A stretch of DNA of 10,416 nucleotides, taken from an uncultured Lachnospiraceae bacterium (GTDB lineage: Bacteria > Bacillota > Clostridia > Lachnospirales > Lachnospiraceae). Where the stretch lies: contig CAKRJK010000024.1 of NCBI GenBank assembly GCA_934351705.1, forward strand, positions 1 through 10,416. The letters run 5' to 3'. Each line of letters opens with the position of its first letter. The stretch's first letter is position 1. Made by a program: the position numbers and the translations under genes. The notes under the pieces are model-generated. The model had not been told where the DNA came from. It searched no databases and saw only the letters and a program-made list of their open reading frames with translations. Positions 1 to 7,456 of this stretch are shown here, in pieces.

Positions 1-2655
1 CTGCAGGCAGACGGCACACCAAGTCCTTATGCAATGCAAGGATTTCAGGAACGTATGGGAAAATGCACCTTTGAAGACGGGGAATATCGTGCGGCGAAAG
101 CAACCTATACGGCAGAGCTTTTTGTGGCATTGCAGAAAATAAATCATTTAAAGCTGACAAACATGGACGGCAAGACCAGACCGCTGGAGCAAGAAGAGCG
201 GGAACTGATTTTAGAAATGTTACAGTCCCAAAAAGAAGTCAAGTATGCAGCAGTCCGTAAAAAACTCAATTTGCCGCAGGATGTATTGTTTAATTCTCTT
301 ACTTATAATGTGAAAAACAAGCAGGATGCGACTATAGAAGAAAGAATCAAAAAGACAGAAAACACAACTTTTGTGAGTATGTTGAATACCTATGAATATC
401 GAAAACGCTTAGGCTCTTATCTGGACACATTATCGGAAGAAGAACAGCATGATCTGTTTGATAAAATCGGAACAATTTTAACGTGTTATAAAAATGATAA
501 CAGCCGCATGGAGGAGTTTTCAAAAATTAATTTAGAACCGGAGGCTGCAGAAAAACTATTGGAGTTGACACCAGCCAAGACGCAGAGGTTATCCATAAAG
601 GCAATGAAAAAGATTTTGCCGTATCTTATGGAGGGACTGACTTATGACAAGGCGTGTGAGAAGGCAGGATATGATTTTAAGAATGAAAAGGTCGGAGAAA
701 AATCAAAACTATTAAAAGGTGAGCATATCATAGATGCAATCAATGCGATTACAAATCCGGTCGTAAAGCGTTCGGTCTCGCAGACGGTCAAGGTGATTAA
801 CGCGATCATTAAAAAATATGGCAGTCCGCAGGCAATTAATATTGAAATGGCACGCGAAATGTCCAAAAACCGTCAGGAACGCGATGACATGGACAAAAGG
901 ATGAAAGCCAATCAGGAACGCAATGAAAGTGCAAAAAAAGAAATTCAGGAGCTTGGAATTGCGATGCCGAAAGGGCAGGATATTTTGAAATATCGTTTAT
1001 GGTTAGAACAAGACGGCATCTGTATGTATACGGGGGAAAAGATTCCTCTCGAGAGATTGTTTCATGGAGGTTATGATATTGACCACATTCTTCCATACAG
1101 CATTACGTTTGATGACAGCTTTCAAAATAAGATTTTGGTAACTTCACAGGCAAACCGGGAGAAAGGAAATCGGATTCCTTTTGAATATCTGGGAAAAGAT
1201 GCAGACGTTTGGAATCACTATGTTACCAGAGTAAATGCACAGATAAAGGATGACAGAAAGCGTCGGAAATTATTAAAAAAGGAATTCACACAGGAAGAAA
1301 GAAAAGAGTTTAAGAAAAGAAATTTAAATGACACAAGGTATATTACAACGGTAGTGCATGATATGCTGCTTCACAATCTGGAGTTTGCACCATACAGCCG
1401 ACCGGAGAAAAAGAAAAAAGTCATTACAGTAAACGGTGTCGTTACGGATTATTTGAAAAAGCGTTGGGGATTGCCGAAAAAAGACCGTTCTACAGATACC
1501 CATCATGCGATGGACGCTGTGGTAGTGGCATGCTGCACAGACGGGATGATCCGCAAAATTTCAAGGAGCACACAATATAGGGAAATTTTATATCGTGGAA
1601 AAAATAAGCCAACCTATCAGCCGATTGATGCGGAAACAGGAGAACTTTTGGACATTGAGGAACTGTCAAGAGAAAAATGGGATGAACTGTACGGAGCACA
1701 GATTCCAAGACCGTGGCAGTACTTTAAAGAAGAGTTAGAGATTCGCATGGGAGAAGATCCACAAAACTTTATTGAGACACATAAGGATGTTTACCAAATG
1801 TTACAGTATCCCGATGAGATGCTAGAGGATGTACATCCAATCTTTGTATCAAAAATGTCAAAGCATAAAATAACCGGTGCTGCACATAAAGATACGGTAA
1901 GAAGCATGAGACACTATGAGGATGGTGGAGAATTTTTTGAGGAAAGCGGCTACGTTTTGAGTAGGACTCCGTTAGAAAACCTGAAGTTAAAAGATGGAGA
2001 AATCGTAAATTATTATAATAAGGAAAGCGATTTGCTTTTGTACGACGCACTCAAAGCACGCTTACTGGAGTTTGACGGAAATGCAAAAAAAGCGTTTGAA
2101 CAGCCGTTTTATAAACCAAAAGCAGACGGAACGCCGGGACCGATTGTTAAAAAAGTAAAATTGTACGAAAAAATGACAATAGGAGTACCGTTAAATGGCA
2201 AAAAAGGAATTGCCGCGAATGATGGCATGGTAAGAGTAGATATATTCCGGGAGGATGGAAAATACTACTTTGTGCCGGTTTACATATCGGATGTAGTGAA
2301 GAAACAGTTGCCAATGAAAGCAGTGAAACCTCATAAGCCATACAGCCAGTGGAAAGACATGAAGGACGAAAACTTTTTGTTCAGTTTGTATTCCAAAGAT
2401 TTAATTGAGTTTGTTCATTCTACGGGTAAACCAGCAAAAGGTGTTCATGGAGAAAAAGTCATTTTGAAAAAAGCTATGGTTTATTATACGGGAGCGGACG
2501 TTGGCAACGCAAGTATTAAGGGCGTTGCACATGATAAAAGTTATAAATTTAAAAGTCTAGGGGTGCAATCTTTAGAAGAACTGAAAAAATATCATATCGA
2601 CGTACTAGGAAATATAACAGAAGTAAAACAAGAGAAGAGAATGGGATTTTCATAA
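1..2655 (+). CDS. cas9: CRISPR-associated endonuclease Cas9, type II-C (5' partial)
   Basis: RNA-guided DNA endonuclease of type II CRISPR-Cas. The reading frame is open from base 1, so the gene begins upstream of the window; 884 codons are visible. Numbering from base 1, RuvC-II is seen as INIEMARE (Glu at ~282), the HNH nuclease as YDIDHILPYS (catalytic His at ~362, with Asn in the following NKILV stretch), and RuvC-III as HHAMDAVV (His ~501, Asp ~505). The first ~280 residues correspond to the recognition lobe, and the region after ~510 to the wedge/PAM-interacting domains. RuvC-I with its catalytic Asp, the bridge helix and part of REC lie off-window. Type II-C Cas9 proteins usually run 1,000-1,100 residues, so roughly 200 are missing. 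All visible catalytic residues are present, so this part appears functional. It is followed after one base by cas1. The absence of csn2 and cas4 gives subtype II-C. Confidence 0.97.
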   Translation: MQADGTPSPYAMQGFQERMGKCTFEDGEYRAAKATYTAELFVALQKINHLKLTNMDGKTRPLEQEERELILEMLQSQKEVKYAAVRKKLNLPQDVLFNSLTYNVKNKQDATIEERIKKTENTTFVSMLNTYEYRKRLGSYLDTLSEEEQHDLFDKIGTILTCYKNDNSRMEEFSKINLEPEAAEKLLELTPAKTQRLSIKAMKKILPYLMEGLTYDKACEKAGYDFKNEKVGEKSKLLKGEHIIDAINAITNPVVKRSVSQTVKVINAIIKKYGSPQAINIEMAREMSKNRQERDDMDKRMKANQERNESAKKEIQELGIAMPKGQDILKYRLWLEQDGICMYTGEKIPLERLFHGGYDIDHILPYSITFDDSFQNKILVTSQANREKGNRIPFEYLGKDADVWNHYVTRVNAQIKDDRKRRKLLKKEFTQEERKEFKKRNLNDTRYITTVVHDMLLHNLEFAPYSRPEKKKKVITVNGVVTDYLKKRWGLPKKDRSTDTHHAMDAVVVACCTDGMIRKISRSTQYREILYRGKNKPTYQPIDAETGELLDIEELSREKWDELYGAQIPRPWQYFKEELEIRMGEDPQNFIETHKDVYQMLQYPDEMLEDVHPIFVSKMSKHKITGAAHKDTVRSMRHYEDGGEFFEESGYVLSRTPLENLKLKDGEIVNYYNKESDLLLYDALKARLLEFDGNAKKAFEQPFYKPKADGTPGPIVKKVKLYEKMTIGVPLNGKKGIAANDGMVRVDIFREDGKYYFVPVYISDVVKKQLPMKAVKPHKPYSQWKDMKDENFLFSLYSKDLIEFVHSTGKPAKGVHGEKVILKKAMVYYTGADVGNASIKGVAHDKSYKFKSLGVQSLEELKKYHIDVLGNITEVKQEKRMGFS

Positions 2656-2656
2656 G

Positions 2657-3562
2657 ATGGGTTATCGAAATATCAAAATTGACAGCATACAAAAATTACA
2701 TATTAAAAATCAGCAGCTTGTCATAGGTGCAACGGATGAGATAACAATACCGTTAGAGGATATCAACAGTATCTTGATCGAGAATCAATCTGTTATACTA
2801 TCCAGTTACTTCTTACAGAAGATGGCAGAAATGGGGATTGCTCTTTATGTTTGTGATGAAAAGCATTTGCCAAATGCTGTGCTGTTACCTATGGTGCGGC
2901 ACAGCAGGCATTATAAATTGTTGAAATGCCAGATTCATCTTAGTAAGCCGAGACAAAAAAGACTATGGCAGCAGATTGTCATGAAGAAAATAGAAAATCA
3001 GGCCATGTGTATCAAACTATTGGGAATAGATGGTTGGGAAGAACTTCTAAGGATGACAAAAGAAGTACAATCAGGTGATAAGACAAATGTTGAGGCAAAA
3101 GCGGCGGCATTTTATTTCCGCAGATTATATGGATTGGGATTTTCCAGGGGAGATGATCATATTATTAACTCGGCATTAAATTATGGGTATGCGATTGTAA
3201 GAGGCATGATAGCACGTTCCATTATCTGTTATGGGATGGAACCATCAATAGGCTTATTTCATAGCAGTGAATTAAACAGCTATAATTTAGCGGATGATTT
3301 TATAGAAGTGTTTCGCCCGGTAGTTGATTTATATGTATCGGGAAGATTTGATATTTCGGAAATTGACAGTGCCCTGACTCCCGAAATAAAGAGAGATTTA
3401 TATGGAATTGTAAACTATGATATGTTGATAAGAGGAGAAAAGCATATACTTAGTAATTGTATAGATAAGGCAGTTGCAAGCTATAGCAGTGCGTTGCAGG
3501 GAAATCGGGAAGATTTGGAATTGCCAGATTTGATGAAATTACAGGTACATCGCTATGAGTAA
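2657..3562 (+). CDS. cas1: CRISPR-associated endonuclease Cas1 (type II)
   Basis: Integrase subunit of the Cas1-Cas2 complex, which inserts new spacers into the array. The product is 301 residues, normal for type II Cas1 (about 290-305). The N-terminal beta domain (IPLEDINSILIENQ, ~31-44) is followed by the helical catalytic domain. The expected metal-binding triad is visible: Glu146 in VEAKAAAFYFRRLYG, His202 in GLFHSSELNSYN and Asp214 in LADDFIEVFRP. The ATG lies one base after the cas9 stop, and the cas9 tail AAGAGAAGAGAATGGG may supply a weak ribosome binding site, so translation is probably coupled. The 3' end overlaps cas2 by 8 bases. No disruption is seen. Confidence 0.97.
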   Translation: MGYRNIKIDSIQKLHIKNQQLVIGATDEITIPLEDINSILIENQSVILSSYFLQKMAEMGIALYVCDEKHLPNAVLLPMVRHSRHYKLLKCQIHLSKPRQKRLWQQIVMKKIENQAMCIKLLGIDGWEELLRMTKEVQSGDKTNVEAKAAAFYFRRLYGLGFSRGDDHIINSALNYGYAIVRGMIARSIICYGMEPSIGLFHSSELNSYNLADDFIEVFRPVVDLYVSGRFDISEIDSALTPEIKRDLYGIVNYDMLIRGEKHILSNCIDKAVASYSSALQGNREDLELPDLMKLQVHRYE

Positions 3563-3875
3563 GTTTATGAGAATGATCGTGTTTTTTGATTTGCCGGTGG
3601 GTACGGCAAGAGAACGTAAGGCAGCGGCAAATTTTAGAAAATTTTTACTAAAAGACGGTTATCATATGTTGCAGTATTCTGTTTATACAAGAATCTGCAA
3701 TGGAAATGATTCTGTCGCAATGCATGAATCAAGACTGGAGCAACATATTCCGGAAAGGGGATCTATTCGGCTGTTAACAATTACAGAAAAACAATATGAA
3801 TCTATTCATGTTTTGTTAGGAGAGCCGACATTCAATGATACAAAAGAGGCAATTGAGTTACTTAATATTTTTTAA
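3555..3875 (+). CDS. cas2: CRISPR-associated protein Cas2 (type II)
   Basis: Small ferredoxin-fold protein that forms the structural core of the Cas1-Cas2 spacer integration complex. It has 106 residues, the usual size. The N-terminal beta strand and conserved Asp are seen in MIVFFDLPVGT (Asp12), followed by RKFLLKDGYHMLQYSVYTRIC, a typical type II Cas2 second-strand region, and a C-terminal strand LLTITEKQYESI. The start codon overlaps the last 8 bases of cas1, consistent with translational coupling. It is the last gene of the cas operon; no csn2 follows, only 53 bases and then a hairpin terminator before the array. Confidence 0.96.
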   Translation: MSKFMRMIVFFDLPVGTARERKAAANFRKFLLKDGYHMLQYSVYTRICNGNDSVAMHESRLEQHIPERGSIRLLTITEKQYESIHVLLGEPTFNDTKEAIELLNIF

Positions 3876-3928
3876 AAGAGAAAAATCGTATGGAAATATC
3901 GTGAAAAGGATCGGTTTTTTAATGAAGA

Positions 3929-3961
3929 AATCCCGCATAACAGTAGTGGTTATGCGGGATT
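3929..3961. terminator. Bidirectional hairpin terminator between cas2 and the array
   Basis: A perfect 13-bp inverted repeat: AATCCCGCATAAC (3929-3941) and GTTATGCGGGATT (3949-3961), with a 7-base loop. On the plus strand the stem runs into ATTCTTGTTCC; on the minus strand it runs into TTTCTTCATT. It lies exactly between the end of the cas operon and the first repeat, so it would end the plus-strand cas mRNA and the minus-strand array transcripts alike. The hairpin is seen; termination in both directions is inferred, because the T-tracts are imperfect. Confidence 0.8.
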
Positions 3962-3972
3962 CTTGTTCCTAT

Positions 3973-5522
3973 ATTATATCATACCAAGAAATAATAGGGA
4001 ACTATAGCCTGAACGGCGTGAGGGTGCCGTGACCCCAAATTATATCATACCAAGAAATAATAGGGAACTATAGCAAAAGCAGGTGGCACAGTCGTATATC
4101 TTTTATTATATCATACCAAGAAATAATAGGGAACTATAGCCGCTTGCCGGAGCAGAATTCGCCTTATATGATTATATCATACCAAGAAATAATAGGGAAC
4201 TATAGCTTTACCTCCTATCTAACAACCCTACCTGCAATTATATCATACCAAGAAATAATAGGGAACTATAGCTGAAATCAGTGTCACAAATTTAACTAGT
4301 GAATTATATCATACCAAGAAATAATAGGGAACTATAGCTTCCCGGCGAAAGATTTAACAATTCAGCTAATTATATCATACCAAGAAATAATAGGGAACTA
4401 TAGCCACGTCAGATCATCAACGGCGACGGATCTAATTATATCATACCAAGAAATAATAGGGAACTATAGCGAGAAAACAACCGCTTATTTTGTCGACATC
4501 ATTATATCATACCAAGAAATAATAGGGAACTATAGCGCAATCGGCATGTTGAACATTTACGGCAATTATATCATACCAAGAAATAATAGGGAACTATAGC
4601 GATTTTAACAAGATCCCCCGTTCTTTCTTCATTATATCATACCAAGAAATAATAGGGAACTATAGCAAGAAACGGGACATATAAGGCGGGGCGGTAATTA
4701 TATCATACCAAGAAATAATAGGGAACTATAGCATTACAGATGATTTAATAAATTTTACTAAAATTATATCATACCAAGAAATAATAGGGAACTATAGCTG
4801 ATTTGTTTATTATTTGTATGAGCTGTATATTATATCATACCAAGAAATAATAGGGAACTATAGCGGCATGATAACTAAAATGTCATGGGCTTTCATTATA
4901 TCATACCAAGAAATAATAGGGAACTATAGCCTGGCTACCTTATGGGTTGTAAGAGACTTAATTATATCATACCAAGAAATAATAGGGAACTATAGCTCGT
5001 GCTCCTGCTGCGTTCCTTTGTTCTCTATTATATCATACCAAGAAATAATAGGGAACTATAGCTACTGCTGCCGTGATGCTATATCTAAAATGATTATATC
5101 ATACCAAGAAATAATAGGGAACTATAGCTGGCTCTATCGTCACCAATATTTCTTTTTTATTATATCATACCAAGAAATAATAGGGAACTATAGCGTATTT
5201 GTCCGTTAAGGTACTAAGTTTTTATTATATCATACCAAGAAATAATAGGGAACTATAGCTGACAGAAGAAAAAGCGGAAATGATCGGAATTATATCATAC
5301 CAAGAAATAATAGGGAACTATAGCATGACACCGCCAAACATGAAGTGGATAACAATTATATCATACCAAGAAATAATAGGGAACTATAGCACAGACACAA
5401 TGCTGCTTGTTAAGTTAAGTATTATATCATACCAAGAAATAATAGGGAACTATAGCGTACTCTCCACACACCCAGCCTTCGTATTTATTATATCATACCA
5501 AGAAATAATAGGGAACTATAGC
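3973..5522 (-). CRISPR. Type II-C CRISPR array, 24 repeats / 23 spacers
   Basis: Twenty-four 36-bp repeats, all identical by eye, begin (plus strand) ATTATATCATACC and end GGGAACTATAGC. Starts are 3973, 4039, 4105, 4171, 4237, 4303, 4369, 4435, 4501, 4565, 4631, 4697, 4763, 4829, 4895, 4961, 5027, 5093, 5159, 5224, 5289, 5355, 5421 and 5487. Spacers are 30 nt except the 9th (28 nt), 19th and 20th (29 nt each). Transcription is assigned to the minus strand: there the repeat starts GCTATAGTTCCC and ends TGGTATGATATAAT, the layout of Neisseria and Campylobacter type II-C repeats, with a promoter -10 at the repeat end. The first bases of the minus-strand repeat would form the tracrRNA-pairing handle 3' of each spacer. 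No spacer matches elsewhere in the window by eye. No AT-rich leader is recognisable on the right; the array abuts a phage gene remnant. Confidence 0.98.
5487..5495 (-). promoter_or_regulatory. Extended -10 promoter box embedded in each CRISPR repeat (representative copy)
   Basis: On the minus strand this reads TGATATAAT, a perfect extended -10 element (TG-N-TATAAT) at the very 3' end of the repeat. The -35 region inside the repeat (TTCCCT at 17-bp spacing) is poor, as often tolerated with an extended -10. The same nine bases occur in all 24 repeats, at the first nine plus-strand positions of each. Transcription would start about 7 bases into the next spacer, leaving ~22-24 nt of guide before the following repeat. 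This parallels the repeat-embedded promoters shown in Neisseria meningitidis; activity here is inferred. Confidence 0.75.
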
Positions 5523-5523
5523 A

Positions 5524-5839
5524 GAGGAAAGTCGCAAACTATATGAAAGTCAGCAAAAGTAGTGTGCTATTAGGAAAAAAACGAGAAGTTATGATACAAA
5601 ACAGAGAGATTGATTCAATATCGGAGGTAGATGCCAAAGAAATTGTTTAGGAGAATTACGATAGATTTGCATATAAACTACGTCAGTAAAATGTCGTATA
5701 TAATGAGTTCTGCGAGGAGAATGATTTGCAGAAACTATCGGACAGATTAAAGATTGCAGGTTTTAAATGTGCGCAGGAATCAAAGACTACGGGTAAGAGC
5801 ATTGGAGTAAAAACAGAGGTGGGCTTAATGAGAAAATGA
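5524..5839 (+). pseudogene. Decayed C-terminal end of a phage minor capsid-like protein
   Basis: Starting two bases after the last CRISPR repeat, one frame reads EESRKLYESQQK then a stop (TAG 5560-5562). A second frame from 5543 continues through KKREVMIQNREIDSISEVD, a stop (TAG 5648), ENYDRFAYKLRQ, another stop (TAA 5687), then NVVYNEFCEENDLQKLSDR and LKIAGF, ending at TGA 5837-5839. The order (LYE.QQK...R, then LRQ.N..YNEFC, then ..L....R..IAGF) resembles the tail of Firmicutes phage minor capsid proteins of the PF06152 type. That match is from memory and is moderate at best. Two internal stops and a frame change show a dead fragment without a start. The N-terminal part is absent and the array begins where it should be. 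Confidence 0.5.
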
Positions 5840-5955
5840 CACTTTTGGAGAAGAGAGAGATTTACATGCACAGAATTGTTATGGAAAATTGGTGAATAGG
5901 GATAAAGGTACAGTAATTAAGAAAATGGTAATCAATGTGGTGCGGGTATGAGTGA

Positions 5956-6246
5956 AAGAACTATAAAGACTGCACGCGAACATGCGTTCAAAAGAAGCCT
6001 ATGTTTGAGCATGGAGAAACAAGAAAATTTGCATCAGATTACGATATAGCGCAATCATTCCGAGACCTGTTTGAGGAAAAAGATATAACACCTCATGATG
6101 TATCATTATTGCGCCAAGAGAGACTTGTATCTTTGCTTACGGAAAAGAATAATATTATATACGAAGGGGTGTATACACTAGCGGAAAAAAGTATAATTAC
6201 TTTGCCGAATTACGAGATTTTTGAAAAAGGAATAGTTAGATACTAA
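5956..6246 (+). pseudogene. Frameshifted toxin-domain-like fragment (phage head / polymorphic toxin type)
   Basis: The frame is open from 5956, and an internal ATG at 6001 would start an 81-residue ORF (MFEHGETRKFASDYDIAQSF, then FRDLFEEKDITPHD). There is no good ribosome binding site before that ATG. Near the end the natural continuation appears in another frame: from 6183 it reads GKKYNYFAELRDF then TGA (6222-6224), whereas the annotated frame reads an ordinary-looking but probably artefactual tail. This suggests an indel near the A-run at 6185-6190 or just upstream. The pattern 'HG.TRKFA.DYD.AQSF...HD...L.HE....L' feels familiar from C-terminal domains attached to phage head proteins in Lachnospiraceae, but I cannot name a function. 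The small partner-like ORF starting 3 bases after its end supports a toxin/partner layout. Confidence 0.45.
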
Positions 6247-6248
6247 AA

Positions 6249-6466
6249 TTGAAATTAATAAACCAGTACGATGGGAAGATAGCCTTCAACTATTATCCTG
6301 ATGAAAAAGATGATTTTGGAACTGTTTCTATAAATGAAAATACTGGAGAAGTCGATGTGTTGACTGTGGCAAAAAGTGATGAATTTGGAAGCTATAAGAT
6401 ATATGCTATAAAAAGTATTTTCAAAATAAGAAATTCATACTTGAAGATATTGTTGCATGGTATTAG
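6249..6466 (+). pseudogene. Small acidic protein, partner/immunity-like, broken by a 1-nt deletion
   Basis: A TTG start at 6249 opens MKLINQYDGKIAFNYYPDEK followed by DDFGTVSINENTGEVDVL, a beta-rich acidic small protein of unknown function. The long frame runs to 6503 with a low-quality tail. Inserting one A in the A-run at 6410-6414 restores the continuation KKYFQNKKFILEDIVAWY and a stop at 6464-6466, giving a compact ~72-residue protein. The short length, acidity and position just behind the preceding toxin-like fragment fit an immunity or antitoxin partner. That role is inferred from context only. The start is uncertain: no strong ribosome binding site is visible. Confidence 0.45.
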
Positions 6467-6533
6467 TATAACATTAAGTTATTTTGAATTAACATTATCA
6501 TAGTCAAATATTATGATGATATTAGGTGATAAA

Positions 6534-6644
6534 ATGACGCTCGCATGGTATAGTCCTGCATGTGGGAATAAGCATTTTTTTAAATTGCCACCAGATACGC
6601 ATATAATAAAATTCCCTGCATGCTGCAAAAAGTGTAAAAGATAA
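6534..6644 (+). pseudogene. Truncated Cys-rich KTR-like mini-protein
   Basis: A 36-residue ORF preceded by AGGTGA (6524-6529), 4 bases from the ATG. It reads AWYSPACGNKHFFKL, then DTHIIKFPACCKKCKR. This resembles the cysteine-rich KTR family (PF14205), in which W..CP.CGNK is followed by DT...FP..CPKCK. These small zinc-ribbon proteins are common on Firmicutes conjugative elements. The first Cys of the CPxC pair is Ser here (AGT where TGT is expected), and the protein stops directly after the second knuckle, whereas family members run ~50-65 residues. It is probably dead, though the ribosome binding site and start survive. Family assignment is from pattern memory. Confidence 0.5.
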
Positions 6645-7150
6645 TTCGTGCGTGGATGTTGTGACTGGTGTAAGGTTCTTGCTGGCGAATATACATACCC
6701 GAACAGTGTAAGGAATCAAAGCTACCGATGTATGGTGAATTATAATCCGGAAGATGGAAAAAATTGAAATGTATGGACAGAAAAAGAAAAATGGAAAAGA
6801 GAGTGTTAAAATAGAAACACCAAAAGAAAAAGAAGAACGAATAAAACAAGAGAACGGATTAGAATTGGTTGAGAGAATTGCAAGCCACCCTAAGATGCTT
6901 CAAGCATATACACCTCAAGGATTGAAAACAGCTTTGCAACGAAGTGGGTGTGAGGCAAAATGTCTCGGGAGAGGAAAATGCAAGAACATACCATTTGAGC
7001 AGGGAGATGGAGTTGAGACCGAATTTTGGTGGTGATGGAATATTGCAGTCCCACCCAGAGAAAGGAAGTGAGCACGGTGGAGCATATTATAAAATCTCTA
7101 CCGGGAAAGGAGGAACTCATCATTATGAGTTGGACGGAACAGAGAAATGA
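6645..7150 (+). pseudogene. MuF-type phage head protein tail fused to a C-terminal toxin-like domain, broken
   Basis: Three frames must be joined. Frame one (6645-6809) reads RGCCDWCKVLAGEYTYPN, then YRCMVNYNPEDGKN, an in-frame TGA (6765-6767) and NVWTEKEKW. This is the Cys-rich end typical of MuF/minor head proteins (C..C....G.Y ... CRC.V.Y.P.DGK..NVWT). Frame two (open to 7035) gives KEKEERIKQENGLELVERIA, then LQAYTPQGLKTALQRSGCEA and CLGRGKCKNIPFEQGDGV. After a shift near 7013-7017, frame three reads RPNFGGDGILQSHPEKGSEH and GGAYYKISTGKGGTHHYEL, stopping at 7148-7150. A variable domain behind a phage head core, with a small acidic gene overlapping its end, fits MuF polymorphic toxins. The toxic activity is unknown to me; a nuclease is possible. 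At least one stop and two frame changes make it non-functional as one protein. Confidence 0.55.
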
Positions 7151-7412
7151 GATGTTTCAAAAAATCAAAATTAGACTAAATGCATTATATGAGCGGGAAA
7201 ATATAAAAGACAAAGAGTGTTTTAAACACAAAGATGGGCTGTACTTTAGATTGTTTGAATTTCCGGGAGAAAATGCGCTGTGTGTAGAATATGCCTTGGA
7301 TCGTGAAGATGCAATTTTGAATCGATTTGAAGATGGAGATCGTTTTTACTTAGATGAAATGACCGAAGATGAAATGCTTCAATCAATTATCGAAGAAATT
7401 GAGGCGGGATAA
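7125..7412 (+). CDS. Small acidic protein, probable orphan immunity protein
   Basis: Intact ORF. The ATG at 7125 is chosen because a full AAAGGAGG (7106-7113) lies 11 bases upstream, giving 95 residues (MSWTEQRNEMFQKIK to IIEEIEAG). Alternatives are ATG 7152, just after the toxin stop, with a weak site, or an upstream ATG at 7026 inside the toxin frame, which is unlikely. The start overlaps the last 26 bases of the broken toxin-domain gene, so the pair was probably translationally coupled. The protein is soluble and strongly acidic, with aromatic strands (GLYFRLFEFPGEN, CVEYALD, DGDRFYLDEMTEDE). No named family is recognised. Size, charge and placement fit an immunity protein for the upstream toxin domain; this is inference. 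It is the only undamaged gene between the array and the two-component operon. Confidence 0.6.
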   Translation: MSWTEQRNEMFQKIKIRLNALYERENIKDKECFKHKDGLYFRLFEFPGENALCVEYALDREDAILNRFEDGDRFYLDEMTEDEMLQSIIEEIEAG

Positions 7413-7413
7413 A

Positions 7414-7436
7414 ACCACTGACAATAAGTCAGTGGT
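7414..7436 (-). terminator. 9-bp hairpin, terminator-like on the minus strand
   Basis: Perfect inverted repeat ACCACTGAC (7414-7422) / GTCAGTGGT (7428-7436) with loop AATAA, placed two bases after the stop of the acidic ORF. On the plus strand no T-tract follows (CAGACGATC). On the minus strand the stem is followed by TTTATCC directly after its GGT end, which fits a weak intrinsic terminator for leftward transcription. It could also protect the 3' end of the plus-strand mRNA. Confidence 0.5.
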
Positions 7437-7456
7437 CAGACGATCTTCTATGATAA

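Noticed and set aside
642..2341. Several minus-strand ORFs of 60-93 residues opposite cas9
   Set aside because: Shadows of the cas9 reading frame; low-complexity Cys/Phe/Ser-rich products without start signals.
3835..4032. 65-residue plus-strand ORF spanning the end of cas2, the hairpin and the first repeat
   Set aside because: Overlaps cas2 in another frame and runs through a terminator and a CRISPR repeat; no ribosome binding site.
4814..5546. Two plus-strand ORFs (4814-5209 and 5280-5546) with a recurring IISYQEIIGNYS peptide
   Set aside because: They are translations of the CRISPR repeats plus spacers whose 66-bp period keeps the frame open; no ribosome binding sites and no gene-like content.
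6522..7123. Minus-strand ORFs opposite the toxin-like remnant
   Set aside because: Phe-rich antisense products over A-rich plus-strand coding; the plus-strand frames carry recognisable motifs.
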